Positions 16,594 to 26,000 of a stretch of DNA of 37,057 nt are shown one piece after another. Source of the stretch: Dehalococcoidia bacterium. Lineage in GTDB: Bacteria; Chloroflexota; Dehalococcoidia; DSTF01; WHTK01. The stretch's first letter is position 1. Every line of letters starts with the position of its first letter. The DNA lies in contig DATLYJ010000153.1 of NCBI GenBank assembly GCA_035574915.1, positions 1 through 37,057 on the forward strand. Direction: 5' to 3'. The notes beneath the pieces are model-generated. The model ran no database searches, was not told the DNA's origin, and worked only from the letters and a program-made list of their open reading frames with translations. The translations under genes and the position numbers were made by a program.

Positions 16594-17274
16594 CTACTCC
16601 AGGCGCGCAAGCCAGCGGTGGTCCGGCTTTACGGCAGCAATCGCGTTTCGTAGCCAGCGCCGCCGTTCGCTCGACAGCGCCGGACCCAGCGCGTCGAAGT
16701 CGGCGTTATCCGAGTCCCGGTCCTCGAGCCGGGGAATGCCGATGTAGGCCGTGGCCTTGAAGAACAAGAGCACCTCAGGGACGACGGCATCGACGCCCCA
16801 GGGCGAGCGCCGGACTCCGTCCGAGACCGGAAGCGCGACTCGAGGCTCCCGCCTCAGGAGCCAGGCGTTGTCCTCGCGCTCATCGACGAGTACTTCCAGC
16901 CAGAAGCCCTCCTCCGTCCTTGCGATGCCGTCTTGCGGGAGCGGGCGGGCCTCTTCGGGAGGGCGGCAGTGGATGTGGGCGGGAAGCTCCAGGGGCCTTC
17001 CGTCCCAGAGTTCGGCACTGCTCCCGTTCCAGCCTCGTTCATGAGCGAGCAATTGCCAGCCCAGCAGATGCTCGAAGACCGCTTGCAGGTCGTCGTAGAA
17101 CACGGAGATGTCGACATCGCCGTGCTCGCGTGTCTCGCGGCCAAGCCAGGCGTCGACCGCCCAACCGCCAGCGACCGCCCAGGGCCGGCCAAAGCCGCGC
17201 ATAAGCGCTGCTACGCGCGCCACTGGCTCGGGCGCGGCACCGGTCCTCTTACCACCCGCGCGGCGCTCAGCCAC
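16594..17274 (-). CDS. Nucleotidyltransferase-fold protein, aminoglycoside adenylyltransferase-like
   Basis: The 226-residue protein has the minimal nucleotidyltransferase signature: WAVAGGWAVDAWLGRETREH followed by GDVDISVFYDD, giving the Gly-Gly-Trp and the metal-binding Asp-Val-Asp. A later VVPEVLLFFKATAYIG segment is typical of the C-terminal helical part of the ANT(2'')/LinB-like group. Many chromosomal relatives have no proven drug substrate, so resistance is not claimed. It runs leftward, about 150 bases downstream of the iclR-type gene, and converges on module A. It may be transcribed with iclR or independently. Confidence 0.65.
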   Translation of the reverse strand: MAERRAGGKRTGAAPEPVARVAALMRGFGRPWAVAGGWAVDAWLGRETREHGDVDISVFYDDLQAVFEHLLGWQLLAHERGWNGSSAELWDGRPLELPAHIHCRPPEEARPLPQDGIARTEEGFWLEVLVDEREDNAWLLRREPRVALPVSDGVRRSPWGVDAVVPEVLLFFKATAYIGIPRLEDRDSDNADFDALGPALSSERRRWLRNAIAAVKPDHRWLARLE

Positions 17275-17425
17275 CGAGAGATTCCTTCACGAGATCAATC
17301 AGGCCGCCCGAGGGCGGCCGTCGAAGTCGAGGAGCTTCGACCATCAGGTCAGGCGCGCGTCTGAAGGGCTGAGATCGCTCACGGCCGCGGGCACCGCGAC
17401 TGTAATGGTCGAACCCCAGGGCGGC

Positions 17426-18193
17426 CTACTCCTCCGCGAACCCGAGCCGGATGGAGAGCTGTTCTGCGGCGATGCGCATCTCGTGCGCAAGCCAGTTGAG
17501 CTTCTCCGGCGTGGCGACCGTGTCCTGGCCGCCGGCAACGATTGCCGCGACCACGCGGCCCCGGCGTCCTCGCACGGGCACGCTGACCCAGGACCAGCCC
17601 TCCACGCGCTCGCCGCGGTCCATCGCGTAGCCGCGGGCCCGGACTTCGCTGAGTTCGCGCTCCAGGGCGTCCACGGTCGTGATGGTCTTCGGGGTGAAGC
17701 TCCGCAACTGCTCACGCCCGGCATAGAGGGCCCGGAAGACCGCGGGGTCGAGGTAGGCGAGCAACACCTTGCCGTCGGCGATGGCGTGCGCCTGCTCGAC
17801 CACGCCGACCCGGAACTTCGAGTCGTGCCCGTCCCGTCCGCGAGCGCTCGCGAGGTAGGCCACGCGGTGACCAACGCGCACGCCGAGGTAGGAGTTCAGG
17901 CCGGAGAGCTCGGAGATGTCTGACAGGGTCGCCTTGGCTGACTGAATGAAGGGGCTGTAGGCGAGCGCGACCGCCGCCGTGCCGAGGATGTCGGAACCCA
18001 GTTCATACTGGGTGGACTGCGGGTCCTGGTCCGCCCAGCCCTCCTCCACCAAGGTGACGAGCAGGCGGTGAGCCGTCGCCGGCGGGAGCCCCGTTGCCTG
18101 GGCCACCTCCGCGACACCGAGGGGCTTGCGCACCTCGGCAAGCAACCGGAGGATCGCCAGCGCGCGCTGTACGGACCTTATCGGCTCTACCAT
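17426..18193 (-). CDS. IclR-family transcriptional regulator
   Basis: The 255-residue protein starts with an IclR winged helix-turn-helix (VQRALAILRLLAEV, then GVAEVAQATGLPPATAHRLL) at about 5-65. It is followed by the effector-binding domain with YLGVRVGHRVAYLASARGRD, TPKTITTVDALERELSEVRA and SVPVRGRRGRVVAAIVAG. IclR regulators usually respond to small organic acids or their derivatives and control adjacent catabolic operons. It lies downstream of the module B CoA-transferase in the same direction. Palindromes upstream of its start and near the module A promoter are candidate operators, so it probably regulates itself and one or more transport/CoA-transferase modules. The effector is unknown. 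Confidence 0.9.
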   Translation of the reverse strand: MVEPIRSVQRALAILRLLAEVRKPLGVAEVAQATGLPPATAHRLLVTLVEEGWADQDPQSTQYELGSDILGTAAVALAYSPFIQSAKATLSDISELSGLNSYLGVRVGHRVAYLASARGRDGHDSKFRVGVVEQAHAIADGKVLLAYLDPAVFRALYAGREQLRSFTPKTITTVDALERELSEVRARGYAMDRGERVEGWSWVSVPVRGRRGRVVAAIVAGGQDTVATPEKLNWLAHEMRIAAEQLSIRLGFAEE

Positions 18194-18221
18194 TGGAAGC
18201 TCCAGTCATATGCCCAACTCT

Positions 18222-18234
18222 GCATAGGTTATGC
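18222..18234. promoter_or_regulatory. Palindrome GCATA-N3-TATGC upstream of iclR
   Basis: A perfect five-base inverted repeat with a three-base centre lies about 30 bases upstream of the IclR start. A CATATG palindrome follows ten bases nearer the gene. The position suits an autoregulatory operator or a promoter core, but no experimental motif supports a specific protein. Confidence 0.35.
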
Positions 18235-18245
18235 GAAAACGCTGC

Positions 18246-18273
18246 CCTAGAAAATGGTGCGGCGCGCCGCCAT
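18246..18273 (-). terminator. Possible terminator of the module B CoA-transferase
   Basis: On the minus strand ATGGCGGCG pairs with CGCCG-CA-CCAT, and TTTTCT follows. The loop is almost absent, so some inner pairs must open, and the T-run is short. It lies about 40 bases after the CoA-transferase stop and before iclR. Confidence 0.35.
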
Positions 18274-18276
18274 TCG

Positions 18277-18294
18277 GGAAACGATACCGGTTCC
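18277..18294. promoter_or_regulatory. Imperfect IclR-operator-like palindrome
   Basis: GGAAACGATACCGGTTCC has seven of nine symmetric pairs and outer arms GGAA/TTCC. It lies about 85-100 bases upstream of the IclR start. It shares the GGAA/TTCC ends with the 8741-8757 palindrome but has ten bases between the arms instead of five. Confidence 0.35.
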
Positions 18295-18314
18295 GGCCCT
18301 CCAGCCGCCTGCTC

Positions 18315-20747
18315 TCAGAACAGCACCTGCTCGATGGTGAGCGCTTCGATCTCGCCGTCCGCGAGGCCGAGGAGGCTTTTCAGGACCTCTGCCGTGTGCT
18401 CGCCCATGCGGGGCGCCCGCCGCAGAACCGGCGCTTCGCCGTTCATCCGAGCCGGTTGGGCATGGGTCTTGAAAGACACGTCCTCTTCCGGGAATGGCAC
18501 TTCGACGAGACCGCGCTTTGCGAACCAGGGGTCGCGCACCACCAGGTCTTCGAGGTCTTCGACCACTGCCGCCATGATGCCCCGGCCCTGAAGGGTGTGC
18601 ATCACCTGCCAGGGGTCCCGCTGGCGTGTCCAGGCCGAGATGGCGTCGTCAATCTCGTCGGCGTGCTCTTGCCGGGATTCGAGCGACGCGAATCGGGGGT
18701 CCGCCGCCATTTCGGGCCTCCCGATCGCGCCGGCAAGGCGCTTCCACTCGTCCTCCGTCTCCACGGCGATGGCGCACCAGCGGTCCTCGCCGAAGCAGGG
18801 ATAGACGCCATGGGGCGCGAAGTCGCGCGAGCGGTTACCCTGGCGCGGGGGCAGCACGCCGTTCGACGCAAACTCCAGGAACCCCGGCCCGAGGAGGCTC
18901 ATCGTCGCTTCGACCTGCGAGAAGTCGATGAACATGCCCTTGCCGGTACGGTTCCGGTGATAGAGGGCCGCCAGAATGGACGCGACTACCAGGTAGGGCG
19001 CGGAGAAGTCAGAGTAGAGCGGGCCGAGGCCGATGGGCGGCCTTTCGGGCGAGCCGGTGATCATGTTCAGGCCGCCGAAGGCGATGACGCCGTTCCCGTA
19101 CGAGCCGTAGTTTCGGTACGGCCCGTGGCAACCCATGACGGGCATCGAGAGCATCACGATGTCCGGCTTGACCGCCTTCAGGTCCTCGTACCCGAGGCCC
19201 CAGCGCGGCATTCGCTCGGCCGTGAAGTTGTTGAGGACGACGTCCGAGCGGCGGATTATCTCCTTCGCCAGCTCGACGCCCTTCGGATGGTTCATATTGA
19301 GGCGCACCGAGAGCTTGTTCGTGTTGCAGTCGTTGAAGACGCCGTTTGTGTCGATGCTTGACTTCCCCGGCGGCTGCACGCCGACCACGCGGATGTTGTC
19401 GACGCGGTACTCGGACTCGAGCTTGATGACCTCGGCGCCGAAGTCCGCGAGCATCCGGGAGGAGGCCGGCCCGGCGATGAGCCAGGCGAAGTCGGCCACG
19501 CGTATGCCCGCGAGCGGGCGCGCCGGGTCGAACGGCGTTGCCGGCGATGCTTCGGCCGGCAGGCGAGCCGTGGCGAGGGGCGGCAGGGCCGACAGCACCT
19601 CGGCGTTGTGCTCGCCGAGTAGCGGCGCACGCCGCCCCGGTCGCGTGGGAGCGCCGTGGAAGCGCGCGGGCAGCGAGCCATCCGTGAGCGTTGTCCCGAG
19701 CTCGAGATGTTCGATCTGCGTGAAGTAGCCGCGGGCGGCGAGCTGCTCGTCGCCCAGGAGGTCCTCGACGGTGTTCACGGGCATGACCAGCTGCTTGCGG
19801 CGCTGGCCCTCGTGGAAGATGTAGGCGCGGTCGTGCATCGCGCAGAGCCGGGCGATGGCTTGCGTTACGGCGGCGCGGTTCTCGATGCGATAGCTTTCGT
19901 CCTGCCACTCGCGTCCGAGCACCGGCGTATCGATGCCCTCATCGGCCAGCCAGCCGGCCATGTCGGCCCAGTTGGCCTGGATGCCGGTGCGGAGTACGAA
20001 GCTGACCCACTTGCCGTCTTTGCAGCGATGGATCCCGGAGATATTTCCCATACGGCGGGGGACGCGTCCGTGCCAGGCGTAGATGTTGGCGTTTGCCGTC
20101 TGTATCGTCGCCATGGACGCCGCTTCCTGAAGGGTCACCTCGACATGGCGGCCGCGTCCCTCGGGGTCGGCGTCTCTGCCCAGGATCGCCATCAGGGTTG
20201 CCGCTGCCGCCACCAGCGACGCCATCTTGTACGCCTGCTCACCGCCGGGGACGTCGGGAGCTGCGTCGGGGAAGCCGTTGAGATAGAGGAGACCTGACGA
20301 CGCCGCGCCGACCAGGTCGTTTCCCCGGTAGCCTTCGAAGGGGCCGTCCTGCGCGAATGGTGTCACGGTTGTGTACACGATCCCTGGTTTCAGCGCCGCC
20401 AGGTCTGCGTATGCCAGGCCCAGCGCCGCCATGCCGGCCCTGCCCCGGGTCTCGATCACTGCGTCGCAGCTTGCCGCGAGCCGCCTCAGGGCTTCTCGAC
20501 CTTCGGCCGTCTCGAGATCGAGCGTCACGCCGCGCTTGTTGCGATTGAAGTGCTGGTGGTAGAGGCTGCGCTCCGGCTCGGGGCCGCGGCTAACGAAGGG
20601 CGATCGCCGCCGTACGGAGTCGCCCGCAGGCGGCTCGACCCTGATCACGTCCGCCCCCATGTCGGCGAGCAGGCGGGATGCCAGGACTGCGGACTCGTCC
20701 GCAAGGTCAAGGACGCGGATGCCCGCCAGGAGGTCGGGGAAGCTCAA
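18315..20747 (-). CDS. Tandem-fused family III (CaiB/BaiF) CoA-transferase, module B
   Basis: The 810-residue protein contains two CaiB/BaiF domains, about 1-395 and 420-810. The C-half has GIRVADFAWLIAGPASSRML, VIKLESEYRVD, FNDCNTNKLSVRLNMNHPKG, NNFTAERMPRWGLGYEDLKA and LYSDFSAPY, in which Asp580 aligns with the catalytic aspartate. In the N-half (LLAGIRVLDLADESAVLASR ... PGGEQAYKMASL) the equivalent position is Tyr173, with Glu170 nearby. Each half matches one of the two separate genes at 28792-31244 along its whole length, so this is the fused form of the same enzyme. The start is a TTG with AAGG upstream. It lies between the binding-protein 2 gene and iclR, running leftward. The acid substrates are unknown. 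Confidence 0.85.
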   Translation of the reverse strand: MSFPDLLAGIRVLDLADESAVLASRLLADMGADVIRVEPPAGDSVRRRSPFVSRGPEPERSLYHQHFNRNKRGVTLDLETAEGREALRRLAASCDAVIETRGRAGMAALGLAYADLAALKPGIVYTTVTPFAQDGPFEGYRGNDLVGAASSGLLYLNGFPDAAPDVPGGEQAYKMASLVAAAATLMAILGRDADPEGRGRHVEVTLQEAASMATIQTANANIYAWHGRVPRRMGNISGIHRCKDGKWVSFVLRTGIQANWADMAGWLADEGIDTPVLGREWQDESYRIENRAAVTQAIARLCAMHDRAYIFHEGQRRKQLVMPVNTVEDLLGDEQLAARGYFTQIEHLELGTTLTDGSLPARFHGAPTRPGRRAPLLGEHNAEVLSALPPLATARLPAEASPATPFDPARPLAGIRVADFAWLIAGPASSRMLADFGAEVIKLESEYRVDNIRVVGVQPPGKSSIDTNGVFNDCNTNKLSVRLNMNHPKGVELAKEIIRRSDVVLNNFTAERMPRWGLGYEDLKAVKPDIVMLSMPVMGCHGPYRNYGSYGNGVIAFGGLNMITGSPERPPIGLGPLYSDFSAPYLVVASILAALYHRNRTGKGMFIDFSQVEATMSLLGPGFLEFASNGVLPPRQGNRSRDFAPHGVYPCFGEDRWCAIAVETEDEWKRLAGAIGRPEMAADPRFASLESRQEHADEIDDAISAWTRQRDPWQVMHTLQGRGIMAAVVEDLEDLVVRDPWFAKRGLVEVPFPEEDVSFKTHAQPARMNGEAPVLRRAPRMGEHTAEVLKSLLGLADGEIEALTIEQVLF

Positions 20748-20787
20748 CTCAGGAGCCTTCTAGTCGCGCTGCGACGAGGAGTCGAAG

Positions 20788-20819
20788 CAGCCCTGCCGGC
20801 CTATCCGCCGGCAGGGCTG
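20788..20819 (-). terminator. Strong hairpin after the SBP2 gene
   Basis: CAGCCCTGCCGGC and GCCGGCAGGGCTG form a perfect 13-pair stem around a six-base loop, about 70 bases past the SBP2 stop and 40 bases before the CoA-transferase start. The minus-strand tail CTTCGACTCC has few T residues. It may terminate partially, letting binding protein be made in excess of enzyme. Confidence 0.6.
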
Positions 20820-20890
20820 AGAATAACCCTTCTGGGACGCAATTTGTCCAGATGCCACGCGAGGCACCGAGGGACGCACGCCGTCCGCGA

Positions 20891-22729
20891 TCAGGACGTC
20901 CTCTTGGACGCGTCGTACCACAGGTAGGGCAACGTGTCCGTCGGCGGCGACGTGATTACCCAGCCGCGGTAGACGCCTGCGTTGCCGACCCAGGGCCAGG
21001 TGAGCGACAAGCCCCGTGTCTTGTACGCAAACGGTATGGTGTACAGCGTCTTGCCCAGGTGGCGCTGGATGTCGTGCGCAAGTCCGACTTGCTTTTTGAG
21101 GTCAGGCTCGCGCAGCAAGCGGTCGATCAGGCCGTCGAGGGTCGTGTCCTTCTGGCCGCCCTGTTTCGGCGGGTTCGGTATGTGCAGGGGCGCGTAGGGC
21201 GTGCGGTCCTGGGCCGAACCGGAGTGCCAGTTGGTGCGGAGTTGGTTGGCGACGCCTCCGTAGGTAGTGTTCACGAACACGGACCAGCCGTTGAAGCCCT
21301 GGCCGTAGTTGTAATTCGGGACGTAGTCGTTGGCGTAGTCGACGATCTTGATGTCGGTCTTGATGCCGCCCTCGGCGAACATGCCGATGAGGACCTCGAC
21401 GTTGCGCATGTAGTTGACGCCGTAAGGCGTGCCCGTCGGGCCGTAGAAGCTCGTCTGGAAGCCATTGGGGTGGCCGGCGGCGGCGAGCAGCTTCTTCGCT
21501 TCCGCGACGTCCTTCTTGAAGTAGGCGGCAGCCTCGCCCATGTCCTTCGAGTACGGGTCGAGGTAGAAGTCGCCCCAGCCTTTGCCGAGGAAGTTGTCGT
21601 AGACGATGTCGAGCTCGATACCCTCGGCCTTGAACCTCGCCTCGTCGGCGAAGGCCGCTGCGAACTCCTGGCGGTCGATCAGGAGTGACATCGCCCTCCG
21701 CACACGCTCGTCGAGGAAGGGGCTGTTTGACCAGCCAAAGAACACGCCTGGCGCCACGGCACCGTGCTCCCCCTGGAGCATCAGGAGCTGAGGTAGTTCC
21801 TTCTTGGTGGTGATGATGTCCTCTTGACGGACTACGTCGCTCCAGATGTTGCCGGCGCGGAACTGGGCGAGCTGCGTCGCGTATTCCTGGATGATCGGCT
21901 GGCTCCAGCCGTCGAGGAACGGGCGGTCCTTGACATACCAGTTCGGGTTGCGCTTGTACTCGATGCCAGTCGCCGGCTCAAACTTGTCGACGATCCAGGC
22001 GCCGGTGCCGCGAGCCGTCTCGCGCGGGTCGAAGCCGCCGTCCGACTCCTTGGGCATGATGAACAGCCCCAGGGTATTCGCCAGATAGTCGAACAGGGCG
22101 GCTAACGGGAAGCTAAGGTTGAGCTTTACGGTGCGTTGGTCAGGCGTCTCCACCGAGACGATCGGCGCTGAAGGATTGGGTTGGTTCGGGTTGACGTCCC
22201 GGAACCAGTCGTTCCGGTAGACGGAGACGGCCTTCATGCGGTCCATGCTGAACTTGACGTCGGACGAGTCCAGCGGCCGGCTGTTTGTCGGAGGGCGGGC
22301 GTCCCACTTCGCGTTCGGACGCAGCTTCATGGTGATGGACATCGCGTCCCCGGCCAGTTCCCAGGACTCGACGAGGTCGCCTTCGATCTCGCCCTTCGGC
22401 AGTTCGATGATCCCGGGCTTCCACTTGAAGAGGCGGCTGTAGGGGAAGGCGGCTGCTCCGCGGACAGAGTTCACCGTGGCCCCTATGTAGTCGAGGCTCG
22501 GCGGCGAAGCGGTCTGGTAGCTCTGGTAGATGCCCCCGGGCTTCGCGTCTTTGGTGGTGTCCTTGCGCTCCCCGATCAGCCCGCCGGGTGTCGGGCCTCC
22601 ATCGCCGTCGTCCCCGCCGCCGCAGCCGACGAGGGCGGCGGCCCCCGCGGCCATGCCTGCCATGCCCGCGGCAGCGAGGGCCCTCCGGCGGCTCAGGAGG
22701 CGGTCCCAGTACCCTTTGCTCTCAGTCAC
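20891..22729 (-). CDS. ABC solute-binding lipoprotein 2, family 5 (SBP2)
   Basis: The 612-residue binding protein has the leader pattern GYWDRLLSRRRALAAAGMAG and a lipobox ending at Cys36. It is closely related to SBP3: both have KDTT-x-x-AKPGGI near the mature N-terminus, ITMKLRP-x-x-KWD, PTN-x-R and AQFRAGNIW. They are longer than typical DppA-like proteins by 60-100 residues. It is probably exported by Tat and lipid-anchored. GTG was taken as the start because GGAGAAGGGAG precedes it. No permease lies beside it, so it may share the permeases at 8769-10648 or use distant ones. It heads the leftward module B and diverges from the carboxylase gene. Confidence 0.88.
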   Translation of the reverse strand: MTESKGYWDRLLSRRRALAAAGMAGMAAGAAALVGCGGGDDGDGGPTPGGLIGERKDTTKDAKPGGIYQSYQTASPPSLDYIGATVNSVRGAAAFPYSRLFKWKPGIIELPKGEIEGDLVESWELAGDAMSITMKLRPNAKWDARPPTNSRPLDSSDVKFSMDRMKAVSVYRNDWFRDVNPNQPNPSAPIVSVETPDQRTVKLNLSFPLAALFDYLANTLGLFIMPKESDGGFDPRETARGTGAWIVDKFEPATGIEYKRNPNWYVKDRPFLDGWSQPIIQEYATQLAQFRAGNIWSDVVRQEDIITTKKELPQLLMLQGEHGAVAPGVFFGWSNSPFLDERVRRAMSLLIDRQEFAAAFADEARFKAEGIELDIVYDNFLGKGWGDFYLDPYSKDMGEAAAYFKKDVAEAKKLLAAAGHPNGFQTSFYGPTGTPYGVNYMRNVEVLIGMFAEGGIKTDIKIVDYANDYVPNYNYGQGFNGWSVFVNTTYGGVANQLRTNWHSGSAQDRTPYAPLHIPNPPKQGGQKDTTLDGLIDRLLREPDLKKQVGLAHDIQRHLGKTLYTIPFAYKTRGLSLTWPWVGNAGVYRGWVITSPPTDTLPYLWYDASKRTS

Positions 22730-22811
22730 CCGTCCGCTCCCTTCTCCTGGCCTCCTGGAGGACAGGACAAATCGCGTGGCCAGCGCGGCCGATCTGATTC
22801 AAGATTGTATA

Positions 22812-22846
22812 CCGAATGTCAATACCGGATGCCACTTCTCGGGAGG
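22812..22846 (-). promoter_or_regulatory. Promoter/operator-like AT-rich patch upstream of SBP2
   Basis: The minus strand here contains TTGACA and, seven bases on, TACAAT within GGTATACAAT; these are too close to form one promoter. CGGTAT occurs twice, 13 bases apart, around TTGACA. The arrangement could combine a promoter with a regulator site for the divergent SBP2 and carboxylase genes. Neither hexamer has a good partner at 17 bases. Confidence 0.3.
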
Positions 22847-22901
22847 GCAGTGACCGTATCGAAAAGGACAAGAGGCCCTACCCGGCGGCTTACGAGCGAC
22901 C

Positions 22902-22929
22902 TTTACTGAGACGGCGTGCCGAATATACT
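22902..22929 (+). promoter_or_regulatory. Promoter of the single-chain carboxylase gene
   Basis: TTTACT (22902-22907) and TATACT (22924-22929) are separated by 16 bases. Transcription would start near 22936, leaving a 75-base leader to GTG 23011. This rules out translation from upstream in-frame codons as far as 22816. Confidence 0.65.
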
Positions 22930-23010
22930 GTCGCCAATGCAAGACCTGGGACCGGCTGTCTAGCTGCCGGTAACTCTCGCGCGAGTGCGCGGCGGAAGCG
23001 AGGTCCGAGG

Positions 23011-26000
23011 GTGCGCCTTCTGGTGGCGAACAGGGGCGAGATTGCGGTGCGCATCCTGCGCGCCGCGGCCGAGCTTGGCGTCGAGACCGTCGCCGTTTAC
23101 TCGGAGGACGACGCCCAGAGCCTGCATGTCCGGCGCGCCGACGCGGCCCAGGCACTGCGCGGCAGAGGTGTGCGAGCCTATCTGGACATCGAACAGATCA
23201 TCGCGGCCGCGCTGGCGCACGGCTGCGACGCAGTTCATCCCGGGTACGGCTTCCTGAGCGAGCAGGCGGAGTTTGCCCGCGCCTGCGAAGATGCCGGCCT
23301 GAAGTTCGTGGGCCCTACCGCCGAGACCCTGGAGATATTCGGAGACAAGACGCGGGCGCGGGACCTGGCGAGGGAGTGCTCTGTCCCCGTCCTTGGCGGC
23401 ACGGGGCCCATCGATGCCGTCCAGGCGCGCGCTTTCCTGGAATCGTTCGGCCAGGGGGGCAGCATGGTGATCAAGGCCGTCGCCGGTGGCGGCGGCCGTG
23501 GCATGCGCGTCGTGCGCTCCCTGGAAGAAGTCGACGCGGCCTGGGAGCGCTGCCGCTCCGAGGCAGAGGCAGCTTTCGGCAACGGGGCGGTCTATGCAGA
23601 AGAGCTCATGCCGAAGGCCCGCCACGTCGAGGTGCAGGTGATCGGCGACGGCCGAGGCGCCGTCGCTCACCTCTGGGAGCGGGAGTGCAGCCTGCAGCGC
23701 AGGCACCAGAAGGTGATCGAGATCGCGCCCTCTCCCGGCCTGGCGGAGGAGGTACGGGCGCGGCTTCTGGAGGACGCCGTGCGCATGGCGCAGAAGGTCT
23801 CCTACCGCAGCGCCGGGACGTTCGAGTTCCTGGTAGATGCCGCCGGCGGAGCGCGCTACGCCTTCATCGAAGCGAACGCCCGCCTTCAGGTAGAGCACAC
23901 CGTGACCGAGGAAGTGCTCGGCGTTGACATCGTGAAGGCGCAGCTGCGCCTTGCCATGGGGGCCTCGCTCGCGGAAGTGGGCCTCCGGCAGGACCAGGTG
24001 CCGGCGCCGCGCGGGTTCGCGGTTCAGGCGCGCGTGAACATGGAGACCATCGACCGCGATGGCTCGGTTCGTCCCTCAGCCGGCGTGATCGCCGGGTTCG
24101 AGCCGCCCGGCGGCCCGGCCGTGCGCGTCGACACGATGGGTTACACCGGCTATCGCGTCCCGCCGGCCTTCGACTCCCTTCTGGCGAAGGTCGTCGGCTA
24201 TTCGGCCGCAGGCTTCGAGGACGCGGTCGCGGTCACTTCCAGGGCGCTACGGGAGTTCGGCGTGGCGGGCGTGAGGACGAACATCGGCTTCCTGCTAAAC
24301 GTGCTGCGCCATCCTGACTTCGTCGCCGGACGCCTCTACACGGACTTCATCGAGGACCATCTGGCCGAACTCGTGGAAACAGCGGAGGAGGAGGAACGCC
24401 GTCTGAAGCCAGCCGAAGGGATCCGGGTTGGCGCGAAGGTCGACGCGATCGACCCGCTTGCGGTGCTGAACTACGGCAAGACGGGCGGCGCCGAGGCGCC
24501 TACGGCCGCGGCAGTGCCGGAGCCGCTGCTCTTCGACGTCCCCGTGCCGGAGGGCATGGTGGCCGTGCGGGCGCCTGTTCAGGCGACGATCGTGAGCATA
24601 GATGTGCGTGAAGGCGACCTGGTGCGTGCGGGCGAGCAATTACTCGTGCTGAACGCGATGAAAATGGAGCACGTGCTGCGCGCGCCTGTGGGCGGCATTG
24701 TCCACCAGCTGCTGGGCGCCGTGGGAGACAGCGTCGCCGAGGGCGCCCCCCTCCTCTTCATGGAGGAGCAAGAGGTTGGCGAAGCGCTATCTGCCGAGCC
24801 GACCGAGGCCGACCTCGACCGCATCCGGCCGGACCTCGCCGAGGTCGAGCGCCGGCGGGCCCTGACGACCGACGAGGCGCGCGCCGAGGCCGTCGCCGAG
24901 CACCATGCCCGCGCCCGGCGGACGGCGAGAGAGAACATCGCCGACCTTGTCGACCCCGGCTCGTTCCTGCAGTACGGGTCGCTGGTCGTGCCTCAGGGCC
25001 TTCAGGGGACCGTCGACGAACTGCTGCAGTATGCCCCGTCCGACGGCATGGTCATGGGCCTGGCTCAGGTCAACCGCGACCTCTTCGGCCCTGAGAAGTC
25101 GCGCTGTGTCGTCATGTCCTACGACTACACGGTGCTGGCCGGGACCCAGGGCGGCATGAACCACCGCATGATCGACCGCATGTTCGAGACGGCGGCGAAG
25201 CTCAAGACCCCGGTCATCCTCTTCGCGGAGGGCGGCGGCGGCAGGGCCGGTGGCGGGTCCCGCGGCGGTCCCACGGGCGGCCGGCCGGAAAACGCGCCGG
25301 GACAGATCAGCGGTGGCGGCGGGCTGGGAGTGCCCTCCTGGAAGAAATTGAGCGACCTCAGCGCGCTCGTGCCGCTGGTCGGCATCGTGTCCGGGCGCTG
25401 CTTCGCCGGGAACGCGGCGCTCCTCGGGATTTGTGACGTCATCATCGCCACGCCAGACGCCACGATTGGCATGGGCGGGCCGGCGATGATCGAAGGCGGC
25501 GGACTTGGCGTCTACCGGCCGGAGGAGGTCGGCCCGGTATCCGTCCAGGTCCCCAACGGCGTGATCGACATTCTCGCGCAGGACGAGGCCGAGGCCGTGC
25601 GGGTGGCGAAGAAGTACCTCTCGTACTTCCAGGGGCGTGTCGGCACCTGGGAGGCGGCCGACCAGCGCAAGCTGCGCAACATCATCCCGGAGAACCGCCT
25701 GCGCGTGTATGACGTGCGCCAGGTCATCGAGACGCTGGCGGACAAGGAGTCGGTGCTGGAGCTCCGCCGCGACTTCGGAAGAGCGATGATCACGGCCCTG
25801 GTCCGCATCGAGGGGCGGCCACTGGGGGTGGTGGCGAACAACCCGCTGTTCAACTCCGGCGCGATCGACAGCCCGGCGGCGGACAAGGCGGCGCGCTTCC
25901 TCCAACTCTGCGACGCCTTCGACCTGCCCGTGCTCATGCTCTGTGACACGCCCGGGATCATGGTCGGGCCGGAGGCGGAGAAGACGGCCCTGGTGCGCCA

